A DNA stretch of 64,000 nt. Origin: Protula sp. h YS-2021. Its lineage: Eukaryota > Annelida > Polychaeta > Sabellida > Serpulidae. The notes under the pieces are model-generated. The model saw nothing but the letters and a program-made list of their open reading frames with translations, did no database searches and had not been told where the DNA came from. The translations under genes were made by a program, and so were the position numbers. Of the stretch, positions 1-13,007 are shown piece after piece. The first letter of the stretch is position 1. Every line of letters starts with the position of its first letter. Location of the stretch: contig OX457031.1 of NCBI GenBank assembly GCA_949752745.1, positions 38,475,502 through 38,539,501 on the forward strand, read 5' to 3'.

Positions 1-1900
1 TGCTATTTGAAAGTATAGCAAGATTCAAAATTTGTCCCTCCAGTGGATGTTTTTATTTGCTATTTTCTACGTTGTACACTGTATTTGGTTATTTTTTTGG
101 CTAATTGCTTGTGTGTTTGTCTTTGGTTTATAGTTATGTAACATTTTTTTGATATCTATTTCACTTAGAACTTGGTTGCTTTTAGTTGCTTAGTGTTAAA
201 AATCAAAGTGCAATTAGAAATATTTCTATGGTTTTTATCAAAAGTATATATCAATTGATTTTTCTTTATATCTGTGCATGGATGTCACTTAATTCCCAAG
301 GAATTCTTACAAGAACAGAATGCAGAGTTGGAACATTTTAAAAGAAAAATAAAAACTAAAAGAAAACCTTAGTAACATCTTTCTATTAATAAGTTCCTAA
401 TTAAGGAATAATTTTGCAGCGAGAAAATTATATTCAACTAAATATTTTCAAATCTATTTTTATTGAAAATCGAATGATTCAAACAACACAAAATGCAAAA
501 TTTTCATTCTGTAGTTTACTTAAAATTTCTAGTAAATTTTAAAAGTAAGTTTTGCCAAAAAATCTGGGCTATAACTGAAGAAATTAGGGAGCATAAATCA
601 TAACGTTCTGTGGAATTAAATAGAACAGCCTTTTGTGAGCCTGTAGAATGAGGGGTGAGGATCATATATATGTTTGACAGGGCACCGAACACTTAGCCCA
701 GGATCAGCATATGTACTGTACAAAAATCTACTAAAAAATCCCGTCTTCATTCTCACCTCTAGCAGAATATATACTGGAATATATGCTGTTTCTTTTTTGT
801 TTGTTATTTTTTGTGGGAGGTGGGGGTGCCGGAGGGGTTAGTTGTCAAAAGATGGGATTAATGTCTCATATTCAACAACCATATCAACTAACATTATGCT
901 GAAATACTGAAAACAAGTTTGAAAATAGCTTTTGTTAATTTTTTTGGAACAGTTGCAGATAAAAGATATAACACCCATGGCATTCTAAATTATTTAAGTG
1001 ATTTACTCAAATATCAGGTATATTATTTATATAGCTTTATGATGCTATTTGCCAGTATAGCAAGATTCAAAATTTGTCCCTCCAGTGGATGTTTTTATTT
1101 GCTATTTTCTACGTTGTACACTGTATTTGGTTATTTTTTTGGCTAATTGCTTGTGTGTTTGTCTTTGGTTTATAGTTATGTAACATTTTTTTGTGATATC
1201 TATTTCAATTAGAACTTGGTTGCTTTTAGTTGCTTAGTGTTAAAAATCAAAGTGCAATTAGAAATATTTCTATGGTTTTTATCAAAAGTATATATCATTG
1301 ATTTTTCATTATATCTGTGCATGAATGTCACTTAATTCCCAAGGAATTCTTACAAGAACAAAATAATGCAGAGCTGGAATATTTTAAAAGTAAAATAAAC
1401 ACTAAAAGAAAACCATAGTAACATCTTTCTATTAATAAGTTCATAATTAAGGAATAATTTTGCAGCGAGAAAATAAATATTCAACTAAATATTTTAAAAT
1501 CTATTTTTATTGAAAATCGAATGATTCAAACAACACAAAATGCAAAAAATTTGCATTCTGTAGTTTACTTAAAATTTCTAGTAAATTTTAAAAGTAAGTT
1601 TTGCCAAAAATCTGGGCTATAACTGAAGAAATTAGGGAGCATACATCATAACGTTCTGTGGAATTAAATAGAACAGCCGTTTGTGAGGGCACCGACAACA
1701 CTTAGCCCAGTCAGTATAAGCATCTGTGCTGTACAAAAATCTATTAAAAATCCCGTCCTCATTCTCACCTCTAGCAGAATATATATTGGAATACACGCTG
1801 TTTCTTTTTTGTTTGTTATTTTTTGTGGGGGTTGGGGCTGCCGGAGGGGTTAGTTATCAAAAGATGGGATTAATGTACGGTGCAGCAGATTCTCCATACA
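1..1900. repeat. Two-copy tandem duplication of about 1.03 kb
   Basis: The sequence from base 1 recurs from about base 1043 in the same order and orientation, with scattered small indels. Landmarks such as the GTTGTACACTGTATTTGG stretch and the GATGGGATTAATG stretch recur at offsets of roughly 1042 and 1012. The first copy is cut by the window edge. No coding potential is visible; short reading frames here start at non-ATG codons and look random. Confidence 0.85.
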
Positions 1901-1950
1901 GCATTATGTTTTACGAAGTTAAAGCTTTCCATCTTCGGTTTCCAGGGTAA

Positions 1951-3047
1951 GCTTGACAGAAAACTAATGCCAGAGTAATGAATTCTCATTTGAAATACAT
2001 TCATTAAGAAACAAGAACTTATTATTATAAAAAAAGATTGCTTTGTTTGCGATAATTTAGCAACCCCCTTCCCCCCACCATCTCCACATAAAAACCCTCA
2101 CCGTTTCCAAGTGGTCACAAGATATCCCAGCACATGTCTCCAGGAGGAGTGGGAGCTGTACGGGAGGGAACATAACCCTATCACAGGGCATATAGCAGTA
2201 TCTGTACTTGCAGCCTGTCAATCAAATACTGAAAAGCAAACGCCACGCACTGCAGTAATAATGCTGCAATAGAGGCTGCAGTTATAGTTAATTTAAAACC
2301 AGGTTAACAGCTTCGTTGTTTTTTGTTTTGTTTGAAGATCTAGAATGATTTTACCGTCCCAGTGGTGATTCTAAATTCCAAAAAAATGCTAAAAATAACT
2401 GATTTCTGAAATAAGATTATGAAAGGTGGCCAACGAACAATTAAAATTAAAAGAGTTTTGTCACCAAAAAAATTAGAACCATTTACAACAGCAAAACTAT
2501 TTTAATTTCTGAGAAAATAAAATTAGATTATGTTGAGTCCAGTGCGCAGTATCATAATCAAAATATTGTCATCGGAAGAAATGAAAAGCCGTTTAAAAAG
2601 AAGAAAATTTAGTACTCGAATATTCATCCATAATTATTTGGATAGCATTGCTTTACACACAAAAGTATAAAATTTTTATTAATACTTTTGTACAATTTTA
2701 TTAAGAGCGATTAAAATATAGACAGAAATTTACCAGTAATTACACGAATTGCCTAGTCTTTTAGTGAAATCCCTAATCCTATTCGATCTGTGACCTACAT
2801 GTGGGTAATACTGCAAGGATTTTCTTCTAACATTCTGATATTGTGATCTTTACAGTCTTTAACTTTGTAGCTATAACAAGTAAAAACAAAAAATCTTAAA
2901 CACTGATTCCAAGTGGTGCATTATACCTAATTGTAATAGACTGACTAAAACAGAGGCATTAACACTAGACACAACACAATGTGCAGCAGGCGTTGGAAAC
3001 CTAGCTTTAATACATTAGTAACGTCAGTAACTTTATATTTGACAATA
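1951..3047. other. Intergenic, nothing recognised
   Basis: AT-rich sequence with no convincing exon, RNA gene or repeat boundary that I can see. Confidence 0.5.
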
Positions 3048-4034
3048 CAGTATAACCTGTCTATTAAAGACAGCGAGGGACTGAGCGTTTCTGTCCTTAA
3101 CAGACAGGTGTCCCTAATGGACAGGTTGGACAGTCTCATCCATGTTGTAAACGTCTTTGGGTTCATAACCATCAATCACCGTTTTCACTTTTTCCTTCCA
3201 GGCTCTACAGTATCGGTGTCCACATCGGCACCTTCACCAGAAACAGCTAAAAACGATGGCATATCGTTTTCGGAAACTTTCAAGCCATCCATTCGAAGCC
3301 TTAAAATCGGTCATGCCTAATTCCTTGGAAAAGGCAAGGGCCTTTTCCTGAAGAAGCGGTTCCGATATTGGCACACTGCTACTACGAACCCTCATAAACC
3401 ACGAATAAACCAGTAAATTCAATTTATCACTTTTAGATCGAATGCACATTCTTTTCATTTGTACATTTTTGGCATCGTTAAACTGATCCAAATCAGCATC
3501 TTTCTTTTGCAAAATGTTTGCAACTTGCGTTTTGCTACAATTAAATTTATTTGCCAATTTTCATTTAGCCATTGCTAGCTTTGATTATTTTCACTTTTTT
3601 CCGCCAGTGAAAGTTTATTTCTCTTCCGCCGAACACCTCCCATTTAGAAGCGATATCTCTGTATTTCAATTGCAATTCAGTATGAATTATCCTTAAGCAT
3701 CCCAAGTAATTTATATCAAAATGATAACTTCGCAATGTCATTGTCTTACCACGGTCAATTCCTGTCCAAACAATACGTGGAATGGCGTACTCAGGTTTTG
3801 CTTTAGATCAATAAGCAGGGATTAAGGGAGCATGCAGCAACGAGTGTGACATTGGGATTTTGTTTGTTTGTGGCGAAAGACTGCTGTCTTCAGCAGACAG
3901 GTTAATTTCAATTTCAATGCAATGACAGGGTCGCTTAACGTAGAAGTTAATGGGATTTAAAAGGGCCTGACAGAAAGTGTCCCTTATGTACAGGTGTCCT
4001 TATTAGACAGGTGTCCTTAGCACAGGTTTTACTG
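3048..4034. mobile_element. pogo/Tigger-type DNA transposon remnant
   Basis: The left end reads TA|CAGTATAACCTGTCTATTAA. The right end read on the other strand is CAGTAAAACCTGTGCTAAGG. Both inner flanks carry further copies of an ACAGGTGTCC repeat. CAGT termini at a TA target are the hallmark of pogo/Tigger elements of the Tc1/mariner superfamily. The right-hand target has decayed to CA. At about 1 kb the element is far shorter than an autonomous copy and retains only part of the transposase N-terminus. Confidence 0.75.
3240..3557 (-). pseudogene. Tigger/CENPB-like transposase N-terminal fragment
   Basis: Minus-strand frame of about 107 residues. The first part (MANKFNCSKTQVANILQKK) resembles the psq-type helix-turn-helix of pogo transposases and CENP-B. 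The later GWLESFRKRY is the typical signature of the second HTH (CENPB DNA-binding) domain. The DDE catalytic domain is absent from the element and the frame is broken upstream of the first methionine, so this is a relic. It lies inside the CAGT-terminated element at 3048-4034. Confidence 0.7.
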
Positions 4035-5054
4035 CATAAGGAAATACAGAATTGTATCGCAAATAGTCCCTGTATTCTGCTTTATCGTACTTGTTTTTGT
4101 GTTATTCTCGTACTCCAATGATAATGGTTGTAAGTTCCATAATGCACTATTCCAAAAAGCAGGCTATTAAAGAAAGCATATTTAAAGTTCATATATTTTT
4201 CGCAATCTTTGTCAAGACATTTAAAAAAGAATGACGTAAACAGTCCCACTTATCTGCGAATACAAACCAGCGAATCTCTTTGGAAATGAGTATTTGCATC
4301 AATACTAAAAGGCGCGAATACTAAATATCAAAGTTTGACACTTCGTACTTGTAATATATAATTACGATATCAATAATATTGTTAATGACATTCACATCAT
4401 ATATGATACATCAAAGATTTCAACCACTGGTCTGTTTATCTCAAAGAATAAACAAAACAAAAAAAAAGAACTGATAAGGCTAGGAAGAACAAGAGGTTTG
4501 TACTCTCAAAAACCGATGCATTTTAACTAAAGATATATAGCTCTAAAGCAATAAAATAGCGCCTCTGTTAAACAGCATAATACAACTTAAGTTACTCAAC
4601 CAAAACAATTCAGACATTTAAAACTGTTTTGATTTAAAATGTATATTTTAATGCTAACATAACTGTCAGAAACAAACTCTTAACTTCTTTTTCTAATCTT
4701 AAAAAGAAGAAAACAAGGATCAATTTGTCATTTAACATTTAAAACAAATACAAATATGAGCATTTCTTTTCCTTAAGATTGTATATTACAATACTGTAGG
4801 AATGGTTTTAAAGGAGTAAGTGGAGAAGAGACGAATAAATGCTTCTGTTTAGTTCTTGCGAGTGCTGTGGTAGGGGTGGCTAGGTGAGAATGCTCTTTTG
4901 TAGCTTGTTTCAAAGCGGTTCCATTTCTGCAACAAATACCAAATTTACAAATTACAGTTCGAGCTTGGATACATTTTAACATTAAATCTTACATCATCGA
5001 TGAACGATATAACAACAATCAAACATTTGTTTATGGTTGTAAACATTAAACTGT
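4035..5054. other. Intergenic / 3' flank of the intermediate filament gene
   Basis: AT-rich. The right part is probably 3' untranslated sequence of the minus-strand intermediate filament gene ending at 5055; I could not fix a single poly(A) signal. Nothing else recognised. Confidence 0.4.
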
Positions 5055-8000
5055 TCACCGTGGATGAAGCAGCAAATCGTTTTCGTTGTTACGTAGACAA
5101 AGAACAGGAAAGCAACCTACACTGTTGACCTGTGGTTCAGATTTTGCAGTATCTAAAATGCCTGCTAAATGCGACGCATCATGTCCGATAGGAGGTAAGG
5201 TTTGGTAAGGACCAAGGCTTGGATCTTTCAAATTCCCCCAATGCCGTGGATAACCAGAGGGCGCACCAGCGGGTTGAGGCATTTTAAACTGATGTGGTGG
5301 TTGTCTGTAAAGGAGGCTAGGTTGTCCTGCAGGTTTTGGTTCACGGTAGTATTGGTTCGCACGAGAGGCCCGTCCGTTGCGGTCTAAATCAGGCAATGAT
5401 CCCTGGTAACTGGGCCGTCTCTTGTCGTTCATTCTTTAAACACATTTGCTTCTGTTTACGTTGTAGGGTATATAGTTTGCACGGCAAATGTTTTGCATTC
5501 ATTGCTATGTAAAGAACTTCATAAAACCATATAGAGTATATTATTTTTAACTCTAAACTTACGTAAAGCCCCAGGGTATCAGATGTGTTACAATGCGTGT
5601 AAAAACGGGGAAAAGGGGGTAATTTTGAGGTCACAGGTGATCCGCTCGGAATATCAGTTTCGTTAAAAAGGGGGATATTTTGGAGCTTAAAGCACTCACT
5701 AGGCGGGCAATATTGGTTTAACCAGGTAACCTGTTGCAATCATTGTAAGGTCAACATGGGAAAGGAAAAAGAAATTTTGTCACAGATTAAAAATGTAACT
5801 GAGCATGGTGACAAGATTTTTCTAATTAATCGACATTTGGTAAATGTTTTTTATTGCCACGAATCACATCGACATATATCCTAAAACATTAGCTGAGTTT
5901 TTATTGTTGCTCTAAATCAATATTTCAGCAAAGCCAGAATATTAGCACAGATATTGAGTTTTACCTTACGTCAACATTTTCGTAACTTGCCTATAAAATA
6001 TCTATATTGACTCAAAATAAGTCAATACATGTTGTGTTTCAAGACATAATAGATATTTGATTTCACATTCCTGCAAAATATCTATCGAGTTTGCATTCCT
6101 GTCAAAATTAGAACATTGTTGACTTGGGAATCGACCATTCAGATTAACGCATTTACCCAAGTCACGTAATAATATCGGATGTTTATTGCAGAATTTGCAC
6201 CTTCTCTCTCAATTATATGTGAAAAATACCATTTATATTTGAAATATAAAAAACTATTTAAAACACAAAAAAACATACCACTTAAGAAACTTTTATAATA
6301 AACAAAATAGTGAACCTGTTTTGTTCGGCATTTAAAAGCTCTCTGTAGGTTTCTATTTCGGCTTTAAGTTCTGCCTGAGCCTCTCTGGCATTAGTAAACG
6401 CTCTTGCTTTGGCAATAAGTTCCTCCTATAAAACGAGAAAAAATATGGTGTCGAGCATAAAAACCTTTCAGATTGATCGTATGTATTGCCTGCCATTAAA
6501 CCAGAGTAAGCAAATCTACGCGAATAAAAAAGCAGCCTGGACATGGAGAATTTACCCTCAGTTTTCATTAGTTAAGCCTTAATACATTACAATGACCTAA
6601 GATGTATGTTGTCGAATTTTAAACATGCACCGACAACAAATGTTTTGATTTTGGGTACATACATATGTAAATTGAGAGAAGTTTGTATGCATCTGAATTA
6701 ATGCTACATAATTTGTATAAATCGTAATTTATTATATTTGAACCTGGAGTTGTCTTTGTTTTTCCTGTTGCTTTGCTAGCTGTGCTTTGCTGAGAGCCTT
6801 TTCTTTGTCGAGATCGTCCTTCAGATCCGCAATTTGCTGTCTTAAGCCTTGAACCTGTATGAAGAAGAATGGAGGCGCCAAACGGCATGATGTGCATACA
6901 TAGTACGGGTAAAGTGGATGATTTAAAAGCCTGGGCGGGTATAGTTTAGGCAGAGTATTTTTTATTTCCCTGGGTGGGTATAGTTTAGACACAGTATGTT
7001 TTTAGCAAAATGTAACCGCTTCACAAAGTTTCTACCGTTATTTTATGTCAACCTTTAAGTCAGAGTGCATCGCACATTCCTGGAAAACAGATGCCTCTGA
7101 AATGGTATTCTATAAGTGTTTTGATTTTCAGCTGTGCCAGCTTTTCTCAAGAGAAGCACTCTTTACAGGGTTTTGAGAACAAAATATTTAGAATATAGAC
7201 AACATCTTGTCTTACTTTCAAGTGAAAAATTTCATGATTTTTCATGACTGAAGTTGACAATAATTTTGCTAATAATATTTTAAACTTACACTTTAAAACA
7301 ACTGTTTGTTATATATTTTTTATCATAGAGAGAAATGACCAGTAATTTTATTCACAACCAAGATGTAAGTTTAAAGGATGTTTTTAAAGGATACACAAAT
7401 AGAATTTGAAGAATAACTGTAGTTAGTTTCATTTTAATCTGACATCTAGTCATCTACAAAGTTTTCTCAGAATTTAATTAATTAATTCATCAGTAATTAA
7501 CTGACATATGTAAATTTTCATCTTATGTATTTCATATTACAAAATTGGTTTCCATGACAATATACTCACAAATGGAACAAAAAAGTGATATGAACAATAT
7601 TAGCAGGAGAAACAACCTGAGCCTGAAGGCCTTTATTGGTCTCATCCAGCGAAGTAGCTACATTTTGAAGAACTTGCTTATCTTTATCTATTGCTTGCTT
7701 TTCAAGTTCTTCAACTTCTATTTGCTTTTTCAAAGTATCTATAGTTTTGTTTAGATTATGTTCTGTTTCACGATGGAAGCTTCGCATATCAGCTGAAACA
7801 AAATGGGATACTCTTAGTCTTGATCATCAGAAAAAATGCAAGAGATTTTAAAATATTGCTTAAACACAGGGCAGACACCAGATCTTTGGTCTTAATATCT
7901 TTAAATAAATCATAAAAGACTATTTTGAAAATTTGCATATATGCTGATGATATCCGGGGCTGTAAAACGTTTTAATTCTTGGTTATTCTTTGAGAGATCT

Positions 8001-9357
8001 TACTGTATATGTTAAAACACATGATTAAAAGTCATTTGAATTTCTGAATACCTGCGGTCATTTGTCGTATTTTGTTCAGCAGGTCAGGTAACTCATCGTA
8101 TCCCATTTTCGTGAGCTCGCCAAGTTTGTTATCTAGCATGTTGATTATATTATGTGATGCCTTGAGTCTTTCTTGGAATTCTTTCTCTTGCTGTGACCAA
8201 AAATTGGAAATTATATGTATATATTATCATTAGCTCGCACACATCAAGAAAAATTTGAAAGAAACAATTATATTTTTCTTTGGAATCGTACATAAACCCA
8301 GCTACTAACTTTATCGATTGTTCATTTTTTTTATACGTTGTATATGAATTGATGTTAAATACTAATGTGTACGGTAATACGATAAAGCATCGGAAACCTG
8401 AGTGTATTGCTGTCTGAGAAAGCTTAGTTTATCTACAAGCTGGTTTGCGTTTTCTTCTGCTTCTAATCGCCGTTGTATTTCTTCTTCCAGCCTTTATTAA
8501 AATAACAGAATTCTTTAAAGTTTTCAAATAGCATTATAAACAAATTTTAACCTTGAAAGTATATTAATATCAGTGGGCTTCTTAAATTAACTTATCTTAA
8601 TATATTTTCACAAGACTGTCCATGAACATTGTGTCCAGCAGTAAAGGCGAAGATATCACAAAGTGTAAAAGAGAAACAGACGAATTTTGACAACAATCGG
8701 ATTTTGTAGAAGGCCTCGTGGGCAACATTGCTATCAAGAGTAATCGGACAGGTTCTTTGGAGAAACAGTGCTTTGGTGTTTCTCTTTAAGCTTTGCGTTT
8801 CTTTGGCCAGTTTTTTTCGGCCAAAGCGATAACAAAGCTACTACAGCTTTATTACTTACTAATTTACTAGTTATTAAGACCCTTGAGTAACACTATAGCA
8901 GTCTAGCAAAACGCTCGCAAAAATAAATGGATTTCTTACTGGGACTTAAACTCACAACCTCTTGTTTCAGGCAACAACGCAAACCATACTTTAAGAGGAA
9001 GAACTATAAAACCGAACTAAAAACCTATATTTAAAAAACCAAAAAGAGGACACAATGAAAATTCTCATTCAATTGGGTTTAAACCCACGACGTCAGATAA
9101 TCACTCCAATACCTCGTATTTCAGGTGAGGTATCGAGGCAAGGGATCAGACGACAAGCAAAATAATGTCAAGTACGAGCGCATTGTGATATTTTTTGAAA
9201 ATTGACCATTGCTGACCATTAGATTGTAAAACTGACTAGGGATTTGTTATTAGGCCATGAAGATAAATATTCTTGCTTCTCATTCTTTGAGATCATTTGA
9301 GATAAATTTCTCTGATAGGCCATATTCAAAAGCTGAATATTACTATTTGATAATAAC

Positions 9358-9413
<56 letters not shown>

Positions 9414-9956
9414 GAGCACCGAAACGCTGAAAATCCCCTCGTCCTTCGCAAAATATGCTAAATTTCGACCTCAATGTTGGCTAAATAAATGTAAAGTCAG
9501 ACAAACTGAATAGAGGCGCACATCTACAACACATGGGGAGTAAATCTGTATAGGATTTAAAATGTGTGTGCTTACCCGTTCGGAGGAGTTGTGCATACAA
9601 GACTTAGATCATATAGCCTTTGTAGTCGAAAAATAGGCTAAGTTTCGACCTCAATTTTGGCTAAATAAATGAAAAATCGGTCAAACTGAATACGAGGTGC
9701 ACAACCACAATACATGAGGAGTAAATCCGAAAAGGATTTGAAATGTGTGTGCTTACCCATTCGGAGGAGTTGTGCATACAAGACCACTATCAAAAAGCGT
9801 GACGGACGGACAGACGGACAGACAGACAGACAAATCCTATATCCCCTTCGCCAACAAAGTTGGGGGAGGGAAAATAATAATTTTTACAATCCACCTTTTC
9901 AAATCTGCTATGACTTCAAAACCGTAATTTTTTAAGGCAAGCAAGCAAGCAACACA

Positions 9957-10013
<57 letters not shown>

Positions 10014-12815
10014 ACACACACACACACACACTAAATTGATTCCCAACTAGCACTTGAACTCACAACCACAACGCAAACCACAGCTTCTATAGCGGGCAGA
10101 ACTAAATATTGCCTGTAAAACCGATAAAGGAAGACAATAAAAACCGCCTACAGCGGGACTTAAACCCACGACCTCGTGATAATCAGTTCGGCACCTTACC
10201 GAGCAATTTTACGAGGCATTTGATCATAGAGAAGGTGTATCCATAAGGGGCCCGTTATGATTTTTGCCATTTTTTTACCATCTTTGGCCAATATTTTATC
10301 TAATTGTTCATATATCACCAAACAAAACATATACATATGGCAGAACTTGAGGTGATCTAATTGCAATGCCATCAGACTGGATTTGTAGGAAGGGCAGCAT
10401 TTTTTTGGACTTCCCCAAATTTGGCCAGTATTTTGGCCAATTTTGGCCAAATCGCCAATACAGCCTGTATGGAGGGTTACCCAGGAAACATTCCTCCCAA
10501 ATTTCAAAACAATCGGACCAGAAATGTAAAAGTAACATTTGAAAAAATTTTTCACACACACATACACACAAATAGCGGACAACAAATTCCTCACAAGTTA
10601 CGATTATAGCGCAGCAACGATAGTCGGCTCCTTCTTTCAAGCCGTTCTGTTGAAAAATTGAAACGGTTTTACATTTGCGAGAAGTGATTACCTCTTGCTA
10701 AGAACTGCCTGAGAACCTTCTGCTTCTGCTTGCCTTTCTTTGTATCTAGTCATTAGTTCAGTCATGGTTGACAACTCTTCTTTATATAAAGTAATTTCCC
10801 GCTCTTTTCCTGCCAGAAGAGCTCTCAGTGACGTCACGTCACTGCGTAACGAAAGTGCTTCTGTTTCGGATTCCTCCAACCTATTTTTTTAAATCAAGTG
10901 TCTGTTGTTTTATATCACAATATATCCCTCAACAGATTCAAATTTTAAAATGTGTTTGTTACTGATGTCCTAAGCATGATACAAGCATTGCTATATATAT
11001 ATATATATATATATATGTTACAGGGTATCTTTAATTTCAGGGTAAGTATACTTTCACTAGTGTAAGTATACTTGCCCTGATATGGTCAGGGTAAGTATAC
11101 TTACACTGAAAATTTTCAGTGTAAGTATACTTACACTGAAAATTAGGCCTGAAAAAATTAAAGATACCCTGAAATGAATGTTAAACATCGTGATGAGCAA
11201 ATCCCCACCAATAATGCTTTTAAATTGCAATTATACTGAAACGGTCGGGACATGTGCTGTAACTATCACATCACAGGTGGTTTATTGTAACTAAACACCC
11301 ATTGAAGGCGCGTTACTGTAAATTGCAATTATACATGAAAGGTCCTCACCTGATCTGTAATTATCACATCACAGGTATTTTATTGTAACAAAACACCTAT
11401 TGAAGGCACATTGCATTTGTTAATTGAATTTTGTACTATAATCTTTAATTATTAAATAACAAGTAAATAATTGCAATTGAAGAGTCATTGAAGGCATTTA
11501 ATTTAAATAACTAGCTCGTGAATGGAACCGGAGTTGAACTTTTCGTTCCCTTCCCTGTAGAACTGTAGAACAAAGGATTGTAAATACTGCAAAGCAAATG
11601 TAATGTGTAACTCGAGCTGCCATTCAAGTCTGACATGTGGTAACAAAAATTAGTCGCAAATGCAATTGAATAATTGCAACTGAATAAGATGTTAAGATTG
11701 TAAAAGTAATCAAGGAGGGCTTAGTTAATTGCAATTGAATGAGATGTTAAACAATGTTATATTGATGAAAGCATCTATTACTTTTGTGAATGTTTTGTTA
11801 ATAATGGTTCATAGCGAATAAAATGTTATTCACAATCTTTAATATGATGTGAAGTTTAACATGAACATTGATTAGAACTCTGATGAAGTAATTGCTATTG
11901 CAAGATGTTATGTGCTGTGATATGACCCGCGATATAGAAATACAACAAGCATGTCCAAGGACATGACCCACCTGAGTTACCAAACAAGGAAACAGAGAAA
12001 AACTCTGAAACGAATAATATCTTTCCATTTACCGACATTTACACAATTTTACGAAATTTTTGAAATTCCATCATTTCGGCATTTTTTGTCATTTGCAAAA
12101 AAAAAGAAAAGTCCAGGTGGAGAAGCACTTAAGAAACTTTCAATTAAAATTTTATAACTATTTGAAAAAGCCTGAGGGAAATGAATGGTTTGACAATTCA
12201 GTTATTTACTACCATTTATTCCAGTTTTTGCCAAACTTCAAAGTTCCGCCATTTCGGCAGGTTTTGGCGAACCGCGAAGAAAAATAATTCCCTGGTAGGC
12301 GAACCACTGGGGAACATCTCTGCGTAACACCTAAACGATTGGTGTAAAACTGTAGGGGGAGTAGAATTTAAAAAATGGGTCAAAACGGGCACAAAAAGTG
12401 CCGCCATTTTGTCAGTTTTTCGCCAATCGTAAAAAAATAATAGCCAGGTGGGGGAGCACCCAGCGAACATTCCTGCTTAATATCAAAACGATTGAAGGAG
12501 TAGCATTTTAAAGAAAAAGTTTAACATACGCACATACGCACACACATCCAAGCCGCCTATAGTGATACGACTAACCCAGTCCGACAAAGTCGGCTTGGTT
12601 AATAAAAGTTGAAAATACTCTTGGTGGTCAATATTTGCTCATCTCCATGGTTAACATTCAATTCAGGGTATCTTTAATTTTTTCAAGCCTAATTTTCAGT
12701 GTAAGTATACTTACACTGAAAATTTTCAGTGTAAGTATACTTACCCTGACCATGTCAGGGCAAGTATACTTACACTAGTGGAAGTATACTTACCCTGAAA
12801 TTAAAGATACCCTGT

Positions 12816-12914
<99 letters not shown>

Positions 12915-12944
12915 CAATGCTTGTATATATATACATATATATGT

Positions 12945-13007
<63 letters not shown>

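Larger units (their letters stand above)
8492..10691. repeat. Repeat-filled intron of the filament gene
   Basis: This intron is far longer than most of its neighbours because of insertions. It contains several copies of a GGACTTAAACCCACGACCTC-like stretch (near 8941, 9073, 10040 and 10155). Read in reverse these resemble a decayed tRNA box B, so they may be SINE remnants. It also holds a two-copy tandem unit of about 215 bp (9430-9840), a CGGACAGACGGACAGACAGA simple repeat, a (TAA)n tract and a (CA)n tract. Confidence 0.6.

Noticed and set aside
9219..9419. Poly-leucine frame
   Set aside because: Translation of a (TAA)n microsatellite on the reverse strand.
10196..10640. Protein-like frames in both orientations in the filament intron
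   Set aside because: They lie in dispersed repeat DNA with TTTTGGCCA-type low-complexity sequence and overlap each other on both strands; no domain seen.
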